Shown piece after piece: positions 7,776 to 14,111 of a stretch of DNA of 14,111 nt. The position numbers were made by a program, and so were the translations under genes. The stretch's first letter is position 1, and every line of letters starts with the position of its first letter. Below the pieces are notes generated by a model that worked only from the letters and a program-made list of their open reading frames with translations, was not told the origin of the DNA and searched no databases. Origin of the DNA: Chloroflexota bacterium (lineage in GTDB: Bacteria > Chloroflexota > Dehalococcoidia > UBA2979); NCBI GenBank assembly GCA_947446155.1, contig CANFFZ010000050.1, positions 1 to 14,111 on the forward strand, given 5' to 3'.

Positions 7776-8414
7776 CTAGGCGCGCGCCTCCAGCAGGACC
7801 ACGCGCATCTCGTCACTCTCGGGCCCGCGACGGCTGATCGAGAAGCGCGAGACTGGCGCCTCCTGCTTGCCGCCGACGGCTGCGAGGAAGGCGGCCAGCG
7901 CCTCGGGTTCTGCCGGGTCGTAGCCGACGGGGATCACGATCGACGGCTCGATGTGGCGGACGGCGCGTGCGGCCTCTTTCGGGTCGAGCGCGTCGCTGAG
8001 TGCGATCGGGACGATGACGATGTCGACGTCCGCGAGCAGGTCCATCTGCTCCTTCGTCGGCTGTGTCCCCAGTCCGCCGAGGTGGGCCCAGCGCAGGTCC
8101 TCCGCGGCAAAGTGCCAGATGGTGCTACGCACTCCAGAGAGGTCGAGCGATTCTTTCAACGCACCGGCCACGCCGGCGACCTGCACACCGCGGATCTCGT
8201 ACTCGCCGGGGCCACGAAGGACGATCGGGACACCATCCGCCGGTGCGACGCCGGTGACGCCATTCCGGAGGGGGTCATCGTGACTGATCGTGATGATGTG
8301 GCCGTCCGGACGCCCCATGGTGCCGCCAGCCGACTTGTCGTAGGGGTCCATGACCACAGCGGCCGTCCGTGTGCGGACGCGCGTTGCAGCATTCCCCAGC
8401 CAGGTGATGTCCAT
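7776..8414 (-). CDS. Metallo-beta-lactamase-fold protein (UlaG-like) with degenerate metal site
   Basis: A 212-residue protein with the layout of small UlaG-like MBL proteins: MDITWLGNAATRVRTRTAAVVMDPYD at the N-terminus, then HIITISHDDPLRN, GPGEYEIRGV, a HLGGLG segment and IPVGYDP. In active relatives the first motif is HxHxDH. Here His45 remains, but the second His, the Asp and the third His are Asp47, Leu49 and Arg50. HLGDLG has become HLGGLG (His111 kept, Gly114), and the late HY position is Gly164-Tyr165. The fold is therefore recognisable but metal catalysis is unlikely. A possible Shine-Dalgarno AGGA lies seven bases before the ATG. It is 32 bases downstream of the KAS-like gene on the same strand and is probably the last gene of that operon. 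Role unknown. Confidence 0.8.
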   Translation of the reverse strand: MDITWLGNAATRVRTRTAAVVMDPYDKSAGGTMGRPDGHIITISHDDPLRNGVTGVAPADGVPIVLRGPGEYEIRGVQVAGVAGALKESLDLSGVRSTIWHFAAEDLRWAHLGGLGTQPTKEQMDLLADVDIVIVPIALSDALDPKEAARAVRHIEPSIVIPVGYDPAEPEALAAFLAAVGGKQEAPVSRFSISRRGPESDEMRVVLLEARA

Positions 8415-8446
8415 CCCTCGATCCTATCGGGGGCGGGGACGGGGGG

Positions 8447-9826
8447 CTATGGAGCGTCTCGCTCGTCCGGGACGACGAGGACGACGCCGGCCGCGTCGAA
8501 GGAGGCGGGGATGGGGCGCATCGAGGTGGGGTGGCAGATCGCCAGGGTGGCGTTGTGGGCCCAGCCGGTGGCGTTCACCATCGCGACGCGGAGGGTGTCC
8601 GCCTTCGGGCCGTTCGGGTTGGCGTCCAGATCCACCTCAGGATCCTCGCGGAGTAGGTTGCGGGTGCCGGGGATCTGCTGGCGGTTCATCGCTTCCAGGA
8701 CGATTGCGAGGGCGAGCGGGCCGGAGGCGGCCAGCGCGTGGCCGAGGTGGGACTTCAGCGCCGGCGTATACATATGGTGACGCGTCGCGGAGCCGAAGAT
8801 CATCCGCACTGCGCGCGCCTCAAGGCGGTCGCCTTCGATGTTGCCGGCGGCATGCAGCGCGAGCAGGTCCACCTCGGACTGGATACGGCCGCTGGTGACG
8901 AGCGCGAGTTGAATGCTGCGCGCGATCTGGTCAGCGTCGAAGCCGGGGACGCCATCGCGGCCGGCGGAGAACGTCATCGCTTCGCCCTCGATCTCCGCGA
9001 GGATGCGCGCACCTCGGGCGACCGCGACTTCGAGCAGTTCGAGGACCACGACAGCCGCACCCTCCGCGAGCACGAAGCCGTCGCGGTCGAGGTCGAGCGG
9101 GCGGGAGGCCTCGTGCGGCGCGTCGTTACGCGTCGAGAGCGAGTCGGTGCCCTGGAAGGCGGCGAGGGAGAGCGGCGTGATCGGCGCCTCCGCGCCGCCC
9201 GCGATCGCGACGAGCGCGTCGCCACGTCGGAGCACCGCGGCCGCCTCGATGATCGCGGCGAGGCCGCCGGGCGCGCGATTCTCGAGTTGCAGGACAGGGC
9301 CGGTGGTGCCGAGCAGCGAGGCGATGCGCTCAGCGGCGGCGTGCGGCCGCGCGTTCGCGGCGAGGATGCCGGCCGCGCTCGCGATGTCGCCAGCGACGAG
9401 GTGTCGCGCACCCTCGAGCAGGCGGTCTTCCTCAGGCCGTTCGGACGCCATCGCGACGGCGACCTGCGCGCGGTTCTGCGCGGTGAAGGTGATGCCCGCG
9501 CCCTGCACAGCGGAGAGCGCCGCGCTCACCGCGAAGCGCGACCGCCGATCGAGGGCGTCCCAGTACTCCGGCTTGAAACGCGAGTCTGCCTCGTCGCTGA
9601 CCTGCGCGGCGATGCGTGTCGCAAACGGCGAGGCATCAAAGCGCGTGATCGGACCGACGGCGCTGCGGCCCTCGACCATGGCATCCCAGATCTGCCCGGT
9701 GGTGCGACCGAGGGCATGGACGACGCCGACGCCGGTGATGACGACGCGCGCACGGGGCGCTTCGGAGATATCGGAGGGCTGGCCTTCAGTGCGGGTGTAG
9801 ACGATCTCGGACGGACGCGCGGTCAC
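8447..9826 (-). CDS. Beta-ketoacyl-ACP-synthase-like protein with Cys-to-Ala active site
   Basis: The 459-residue product has the FabF (KAS II) thiolase-fold plan: VVITGVGVVHALG near the start, IAGGAEAPITPLSLAAF, SLSTRNDAPHEASRPLDLDRDGFVLAEGA split over two lines of helix and strand, and KSHLGH. Aligned by eye to FabF, the nucleophile motif TACATG reads NRAPGG, so the catalytic Cys is Ala185. The first His remains (His325), but GTST after it is AAGN. Lys358 and His363 are kept. The C-terminal GFGGHN reads TGWAHN. It is thus probably not a self-sufficient condensing enzyme, and resembles in logic the chain-length factors (KS-beta) that pair with an active KS. The start is GTG 9826, overlapping the fabH stop as GTGA; an ATG at 9892 would give a 70-base overlap. 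Confidence 0.85.
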   Translation of the reverse strand: MTARPSEIVYTRTEGQPSDISEAPRARVVITGVGVVHALGRTTGQIWDAMVEGRSAVGPITRFDASPFATRIAAQVSDEADSRFKPEYWDALDRRSRFAVSAALSAVQGAGITFTAQNRAQVAVAMASERPEEDRLLEGARHLVAGDIASAAGILAANARPHAAAERIASLLGTTGPVLQLENRAPGGLAAIIEAAAVLRRGDALVAIAGGAEAPITPLSLAAFQGTDSLSTRNDAPHEASRPLDLDRDGFVLAEGAAVVVLELLEVAVARGARILAEIEGEAMTFSAGRDGVPGFDADQIARSIQLALVTSGRIQSEVDLLALHAAGNIEGDRLEARAVRMIFGSATRHHMYTPALKSHLGHALAASGPLALAIVLEAMNRQQIPGTRNLLREDPEVDLDANPNGPKADTLRVAMVNATGWAHNATLAICHPTSMRPIPASFDAAGVVLVVPDERDAP

Positions 9827-10857
9827 GCCGAGGCGCTCGCGAGCGCGCCGGTCGGCATCCGTAGTGCGGACGGTACTTGCACGCCCGACCATTCGAAGAC
9901 GAGCGCGCCCCAGGTCAGCCCGCCGCCGAACGCCGTGAGCAGCACTCGGTCACCAGAGGTGAGACGGCCGCTTGCGACCGCCTCGGCCAGCGCGACGGGG
10001 ATCGTCGCGCTCGAGGTGTTGCCGGTACGGTCGACGTTGACAAAGACACGCTCCATCGGCATGCCGAGGCGATCCGCAACTGCGGTGATGATGCGCAGGT
10101 TAGCCTGATGCGGCACCACGAGCGCGAGGTCGTCCGCCGTGAGGCCGGCGCGGCGCAACGCCTCGGTGGAGGCGTCAGCCATCGCGGTGACGGCGTGGCG
10201 GAAGACGTTGCGGCCGTCCATGATGATCTTGGCTTCGTGGGAGAGGGCCGTCGCGTTGCACGGGCCGCCCGAGTAGAGCAGCCCCGCCTGTGCGCCGTCC
10301 GCCCGCAGCACCATCGCATCGACACCGCCGGGCTCGCCCTCGGGAGCGCGCTCCAACACGACGGCGCCGGCGCCGTCACCGAAGAGGACGCACGTCCCGC
10401 GATCAGTCCAGTCGACAATGCGCGAGAGCGTCTCCGCGCCGACGACGAGGGCACGTTTCGCCTGGCCGGCAGCGATGAAGTTTGTGGCGACCGAGAGCGC
10501 GGAGAAGAAGCCAGTGCAGGCGGCGTTCACATCGAAGGTACCGGCACGCGTCGCGCCGATCTGGTGCTGGATGAGGGTTGAGACCGCGGGGAACAGGCCG
10601 TCCGGGGTGCAGGTACCGGTGACGATGAGGTCGAGGTCGCTCGCCTCGATGCCGGCGGTGGCGAGGGCGCGTCGAGCGGCCTCGCCACCCATGGTGCTCG
10701 TGGTCTCTTCGTCGGCAGCGATGTGGCGCTCGTGGATGCCGGTGCGTTCGACGATCCAGGCGTCGTCCGTGTCCACCATGCGCTCGAGGTCGGCGTTGGT
10801 GAGGATGCGCTCCGGCAGGTAGGCGCCGACGCCAGTGATGCGGGCCGGCAGCCTCAT
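9823..10857 (-). CDS. fabH: Beta-ketoacyl-ACP synthase III (FabH)
   Basis: Condenses acetyl-CoA or a branched or short acyl-CoA with malonyl-ACP to start type II fatty acid synthesis. The 344 residues match the family. The catalytic triad is complete: Cys114 in NAACTGF, His250 in VPHQANLRI and Asn280 in DRTGNTSSATIP. The N-terminal ITGVGAYLPERILTN and DDAWIVERTGIHERH and the C-terminal FGGGLTWGALVFEW are typical. A 17-residue tail follows the normal end. The ATG at 10857 overlaps the sigma factor stop as ATGA, and its own stop overlaps the KAS-like start as GTGA, so three genes are translationally linked. Primer choice (acetyl or branched) cannot be told. A KasIII-like enzyme of another pathway is possible, but FabH is the better match. 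Confidence 0.95.
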   Translation of the reverse strand: MRLPARITGVGAYLPERILTNADLERMVDTDDAWIVERTGIHERHIAADEETTSTMGGEAARRALATAGIEASDLDLIVTGTCTPDGLFPAVSTLIQHQIGATRAGTFDVNAACTGFFSALSVATNFIAAGQAKRALVVGAETLSRIVDWTDRGTCVLFGDGAGAVVLERAPEGEPGGVDAMVLRADGAQAGLLYSGGPCNATALSHEAKIIMDGRNVFRHAVTAMADASTEALRRAGLTADDLALVVPHQANLRIITAVADRLGMPMERVFVNVDRTGNTSSATIPVALAEAVASGRLTSGDRVLLTAFGGGLTWGALVFEWSGVQVPSALRMPTGALASASA

Positions 10858-11465
10858 CGCGTCGTCCTCTCAGGCGGGGCGCCCTCGGACTCGTCGAGGA
10901 GGCGCTGCAGTTCGCGGAGCGTGCGGTGGTGCAGTGCCTTCACCGCGCCTTCCGTGCGGCCCATGATATCCGCGACCTCCGCATTGGAGCGGCCCTCGAC
11001 GTATTTGAGGGCGATCAGCCGCTGACGTTCCGGGGCGAGCGCGGAGACGGCTGCCCGCACGTGCGCGATCACCTCGTTCCGCTCCAGGCTCTCGGCCGGG
11101 CCGGGGATGTCCGAGGGCACCCCGAGGGCGGCGTCCAGACTCTCGGTGGAGGGCCGGCGGCCCTTTGAGCGGTACCAGTTCAGGAGCAGGTGGTGGGCGA
11201 TGCCCATGAGCCAGGCCCCGAACTCGCCACGCCCGCGGTACTGGTCCAGGCCGGCGAGCGCCTGCACGAAGGTGCGCGAGGTGAGTTCCTCGGCCTCGGC
11301 GGGACTCGATGTGCGGTGGAGGAGATAGCGGTAGATGCGCGGGGCGTGCGCCTCGTACAGCGCGGAGAAGGCGGTACGGTCGGCCGCGTCGACGCGTTCC
11401 TGCTGCTCCTCCTCAGATTGAGGTGGCGCAGCCTGGTGCGCGGGGCGGCGGCGGGGCTGGGCCAT
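10854..11465 (-). CDS. ECF-type RNA polymerase sigma factor
   Basis: A 203-residue sigma-70-family protein with only regions 2 and 4, as in ECF factors. Region 2 is at about 30-101 (FSALYEAHAPRIYRYLLHRT, then a segment with RTFVQALAGLDQYRG and GEFGAWLMGIAHHLLLNWYRS). Region 4 is at about 138-190 (LAPERQRLIALKYVEGRSN, then AEVADIMGRTEGAVKALHHR, the helix-turn-helix). The N-terminus is basic and Pro/Gln-rich. The start at 11465 is chosen for GGGGAG nine bases upstream. ATG 11510 would add 15 residues, and the frame upstream of that is Arg/Pro-rich shadow of the neighbouring gene. No anti-sigma gene is visible beside it. The ATGA overlap with fabH suggests that it is made together with the condensing enzymes, whose genes may be targets; that is inference. 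Confidence 0.88.
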   Translation of the reverse strand: MAQPRRRPAHQAAPPQSEEEQQERVDAADRTAFSALYEAHAPRIYRYLLHRTSSPAEAEELTSRTFVQALAGLDQYRGRGEFGAWLMGIAHHLLLNWYRSKGRRPSTESLDAALGVPSDIPGPAESLERNEVIAHVRAAVSALAPERQRLIALKYVEGRSNAEVADIMGRTEGAVKALHHRTLRELQRLLDESEGAPPERTTR

Positions 11466-11533
11466 CCTCGGTCGCTCCCCACCCGCGCGGCCCGCTGCAT
11501 GCGAGGCCATCAGCAGCCTACGGGAGGCATCGG

Positions 11534-12094
11534 TCAGCGCGCGATGGGCGGGAGCAGGCGGGCTCCCTCGCCGGCCGGGACTTCGAAGGTGTTGAGGGCG
11601 CAGGCGAGCATCGAGTAGTACCCGACTAGGGTGGCCAGGTCGACCATCGTGCGGTCGCCGAGGCGGGTGTGGAGCGCCGTGTAGGTGGCATCCGAGACGC
11701 GCCGCTTGGGGCCGAGTAGATCGCGGACGAAGTTGATGATGTGCGCCTCGTTCGCGGTCAGGGCGCTGACGCTGCCGTGGGTGGCGACGACCTCGATGGT
11801 CGCGTCCGGGACACCGGCTTCGAGGGCGAGGCGGGTGTGGCCAGCCCATTCGACGTCGACGTCGAACTCCCGGGCCGTGGCGATGATGGCCAGTTCGCGC
11901 TCAGCGGCGGGGATGTCGAGGTCGAAGCGGACGTGGTCGCCGACTCGGGCGACGCGCTCGGCCGCCGCCGGGCTGTGCATCAGCACCCCGAATGGCCCGC
12001 CGACCCGCCCACCTCGGCGCTCCGCGACGGCGTCCCAGGCCTGCTTGCCGGCGGCATCCAGCGGTTCTCGGTCGGTGACGGGCTGGATGCGCAT
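11534..12094 (-). CDS. Carboxymuconolactone decarboxylase family protein
   Basis: A 186-residue, mainly helical protein of the CMD/AhpD-like superfamily. The family core is seen at FGVLMHSPAAAERVARVGDHV, then ERELAIIATAREFDVDVEWAGH (the Glu-Trp-x-x-His block) and LALEAGVPDATIEVV. The C-terminal half has LGDRTMVDLATLVGYYSML, also typical. No CxxC pair is present, so AhpD-type peroxidase activity is not expected. Members include decarboxylases and many proteins of unknown reaction, so no substrate is assigned. The ATG is preceded by AGGAGG six bases upstream. It is the first gene of the minus-strand run, 68 bases before the sigma factor, and a TATACT -10-like box lies upstream. Confidence 0.88.
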   Translation of the reverse strand: MRIQPVTDREPLDAAGKQAWDAVAERRGGRVGGPFGVLMHSPAAAERVARVGDHVRFDLDIPAAERELAIIATAREFDVDVEWAGHTRLALEAGVPDATIEVVATHGSVSALTANEAHIINFVRDLLGPKRRVSDATYTALHTRLGDRTMVDLATLVGYYSMLACALNTFEVPAGEGARLLPPIAR

Positions 12095-12139
12095 GGGGTG
12101 CCTCCTCGGGCTGCCGCCCGTGACGGGGGGCCGAGGGGG

Positions 12140-12145
12140 AGTATA
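12140..12145 (-). promoter_or_regulatory. Putative -10 box for the minus-strand operon
   Basis: TATACT is read on the minus strand, about 45 bases before the first gene start at 12094, and matches five of six consensus bases. No good -35 box was found at 16-18 bases, so another sigma or an activator may be used. It would drive the five-gene run down to 7776. Confidence 0.4.
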
Positions 12146-12181
12146 GGAGTGCCGGTCGGCCTCGACGGTTTGGGGGAGATT

Positions 12182-12231
12182 GGAGGGCTGCGACAGGCCC
12201 GTACCGCCCTCCCGAGAACATCAGGAGGGCG
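12182..12231. repeat. Three alternating copies of GGAGGGC in the divergent spacer
   Basis: GGAGGGC occurs at 12182-12188 and 12224-12230, and its reverse complement GCCCTCC at 12206-12212. The last two extend to an eight-base inverted repeat CGCCCTCC/GGAGGGCG (12205-12212 with 12224-12231) with an 11-base loop. The set sits between the minus-strand -10 box and the hrcA -35 box, a suitable place for an operator or for alternative RNA or DNA structures. Confidence 0.45.
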
Positions 12232-12235
12232 ACCA

Positions 12236-12264
12236 TTGACCTGTTGGGGGGAGTCTGTCAGAAT
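12236..12264 (+). promoter_or_regulatory. Promoter of the hrcA-grpE-dnaK operon
   Basis: TTGACC (12236-12241) and CAGAAT (12259-12264) are 17 bases apart and match five and four of six consensus bases. Transcription would start near 12271, a few bases before the CIRCE element, the classical layout for HrcA control. Confidence 0.65.
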
Positions 12265-12276
12265 CAAAGGCAGAAG

Positions 12277-12303
12277 TTAGCACTCTCGCCCCGAGAGTGC
12301 TAA
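12277..12303 (+). promoter_or_regulatory. CIRCE operator (HrcA binding site)
   Basis: TTAGCACTC (12277-12285) and GAGTGCTAA (12295-12303) are separated by nine bases, a perfect match to the CIRCE consensus. HrcA binds it and represses the chaperone operon until heat stress titrates GroEL-assisted HrcA folding. It overlaps the predicted start of transcription and ends 14 bases before the hrcA start. Confidence 0.97.
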
Positions 12304-12317
12304 CAGGGGAGGCGAAG

Positions 12318-13331
12318 GTGCTCACTGAGCGTCGCGCGACCATTCTGGGGCTGGTAGTGCGGGAGTACGTCCAGACGGCTGAGCCCGTCTCGTCCAAGGC
12401 ACTGGTTGACCGGCGAGGCCTCGATGTCTCGTCGGCGACGGTACGGAACGAGATGGCACGGCTGGAGGACGAGGGGTACATCACCCACCCGCACACGTCG
12501 GCGGGCCGGATTCCGTCCGACCTCGGCTACCGCACGTACGTGCAGTCGCTGATGGCGGAGGAGCCGGTTGGGGCGGAAGAACAGCGGACGATCACCCACC
12601 AACTGCATCAGGTGGGGGGTGGTCTGGAGGACTGGCTGAGCCTCACCGCAACGATCCTCGCGGGTGCCGTGGGGAACGTGGCTGTGGTGACGCGACCTCG
12701 GACGGTGACGGCAGGGCGGCTTCGCCACCTGCAGCTGGTCGAGTTGAACGCAGACACCACGCTGCTGGTGGCGGTGATGGACGACGGGCGGCTGCGACAG
12801 CGGCTGGTGCCGCTTCGGACGCCGGCCACACAGGCGGAGTTGCAGGAGCGGGCGGCGCGGTTGAACGCGCGACTCGCAGCCGCGGACGGCCCGGGCGCTC
12901 GAGCGCTGGCCGCCGACCTCGTCGATGTCGACGACGCCTCGACCGCACGGGCGGCGGCGGAGTTGATCGAGGAGCACCGCGGCGCGGAAGAGACGTACCT
13001 GGACGGGCTCTCGCGAGCGCTCCGACAGCCGGAGTTCGCGGACCCGGACCGGATGCTGGACGCGGTGGCACGGCTGCAAACGTACCGGCTGAGGACACTC
13101 CTCGAAGGTGCGGCGGACGCGCTGCCGGGTGAGACGCGAGTGGTCATCGGTAGCGAGATGGCCGCGGACGAGATGCAGGACTGGAGCGTGGTGATCGCGC
13201 GATACGGCGACCCCGAGTCGGCCGGTACGGTCGCAGTGGTGGGCCCGACGCGGATGGCGTACGAGCGGACGATCCCGCGGGTGCGTTACATCGCATCCTT
13301 GATGGGACAACTGCTGCGCGACATGCGATAG
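12318..13331 (+). CDS. hrcA: Heat-inducible transcription repressor HrcA
   Basis: Represses its own operon by binding CIRCE. From GTG 12318 the product is 337 residues and opens with MLTERRATILGLVVREYVQT, the normal HrcA N-terminus. The winged helix follows, with SSATVRNEMARLEDEGYITH and HTSAGRIPSDLGYRTYV. The central GAF-like dimer domain and the C-terminal region ending in YIASLMGQLLRDMR complete the protein. GGGGAGG about five bases upstream fixes this start. A GTG at 12297 lies inside the CIRCE half-site and would wrongly add seven residues. It is followed by grpE and dnaK, so this is the class I heat-shock operon. Confidence 0.97.
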   Translation: MLTERRATILGLVVREYVQTAEPVSSKALVDRRGLDVSSATVRNEMARLEDEGYITHPHTSAGRIPSDLGYRTYVQSLMAEEPVGAEEQRTITHQLHQVGGGLEDWLSLTATILAGAVGNVAVVTRPRTVTAGRLRHLQLVELNADTTLLVAVMDDGRLRQRLVPLRTPATQAELQERAARLNARLAAADGPGARALAADLVDVDDASTARAAAELIEEHRGAEETYLDGLSRALRQPEFADPDRMLDAVARLQTYRLRTLLEGAADALPGETRVVIGSEMAADEMQDWSVVIARYGDPESAGTVAVVGPTRMAYERTIPRVRYIASLMGQLLRDMR

Positions 13332-13359
13332 CGATGGCCGCGCGCGGAGACTGAACGGT

Positions 13360-13386
13360 GTGCGATCGCGGCGGCGCGAATCGCAC
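13360..13386 (+). promoter_or_regulatory. Strong hairpin in the hrcA-grpE spacer
   Basis: GTGCGATCGCG (13360-13370) pairs with CGCG (13375-13378) and ATCGCAC (13380-13386). This gives 11 base pairs with a GCGG loop and one bulged A at 13379. No T-run follows and grpE starts 17 bases later, so it more likely marks an RNA processing or stability element than a terminator. Confidence 0.5.
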
Positions 13387-13403
13387 TCGAACAAGGGAAG
13401 ACG

Positions 13404-14111
<708 letters not shown>

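Noticed and set aside
9827..9892. ATG 9892 as start of the KAS-like gene
   Set aside because: It would overlap fabH by 70 bases and add 22 residues without family counterpart; GTG 9826 gives a clean four-base overlap.
8738..10108. 456-codon plus-strand open frame opposite the KAS-like and fabH genes
   Set aside because: It spans two real overlapping genes on the other strand and its translation is low-complexity Arg/Asp/Ala; a GC-skew shadow.
11511..11849. N-terminal extension of the sigma factor to 11849
   Set aside because: The added residues are Arg/Pro/His-rich and lie opposite in frame to the CMD gene on the same strand; the sigma domains begin well after 11465.
12300..13394. 364-codon minus-strand open frame opposite hrcA
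   Set aside because: hrcA is certain and has its CIRCE site; the opposing frame is Arg/His-rich shadow.

Overview
The window is a high-GC bacterial chromosome segment made almost entirely of housekeeping-type genes. The likely source is a Chloroflexota bacterium, perhaps Dehalococcoidia-like. This is an inference from the high GC content, Thr/Pro-rich linkers in exported proteins, a LysM-M23 hydrolase, GTG/TTG starts, and a CIRCE-controlled hrcA-grpE-dnaK operon. No mobile element, CRISPR array, tRNA or rRNA gene was seen.

Left part, plus strand (1-5217): the 3' end of a membrane protein with a stress-protein-like domain; pyrG (CTP synthase); a small four-helix membrane protein overlapping pyrG by GTGA; a transaldolase of the small TalC/FSA family; and rho, preceded by a promoter and a leader with two hairpins.

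Middle, plus strand (5218-7752): an exported zinc-metallopeptidase lipoprotein gene broken by one in-frame TAG just after its signal peptide. Next comes a LysM/M23 cell-wall hydrolase whose roughly 150-base upstream region folds by eye into four successive hairpins, which may be an undescribed cis-regulatory RNA. A perfect 16-bp hairpin ends this block between convergent genes.

Minus-strand block (12094 down to 7776): five closely packed genes read as one operon. In transcription order they are a carboxymuconolactone-decarboxylase-family protein, an ECF-type sigma factor, FabH, a beta-ketoacyl-synthase-like protein and a metallo-beta-lactamase-fold protein. Sigma-FabH overlap by ATGA and FabH-KAS by GTGA. 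FabH has its full catalytic triad. The KAS-like protein has Ala at the catalytic Cys position and the MBL protein has lost most metal ligands, so the operon appears to carry two pseudoenzymes beside an active condensing enzyme. This is the most unusual part of the window.

Right end, plus strand (12236-14111): a divergent promoter, a perfect CIRCE operator, hrcA, grpE and the first 43 codons of dnaK, with an 11-bp hairpin between hrcA and grpE. The divergent spacer also holds three alternating copies of a 7-base repeat.
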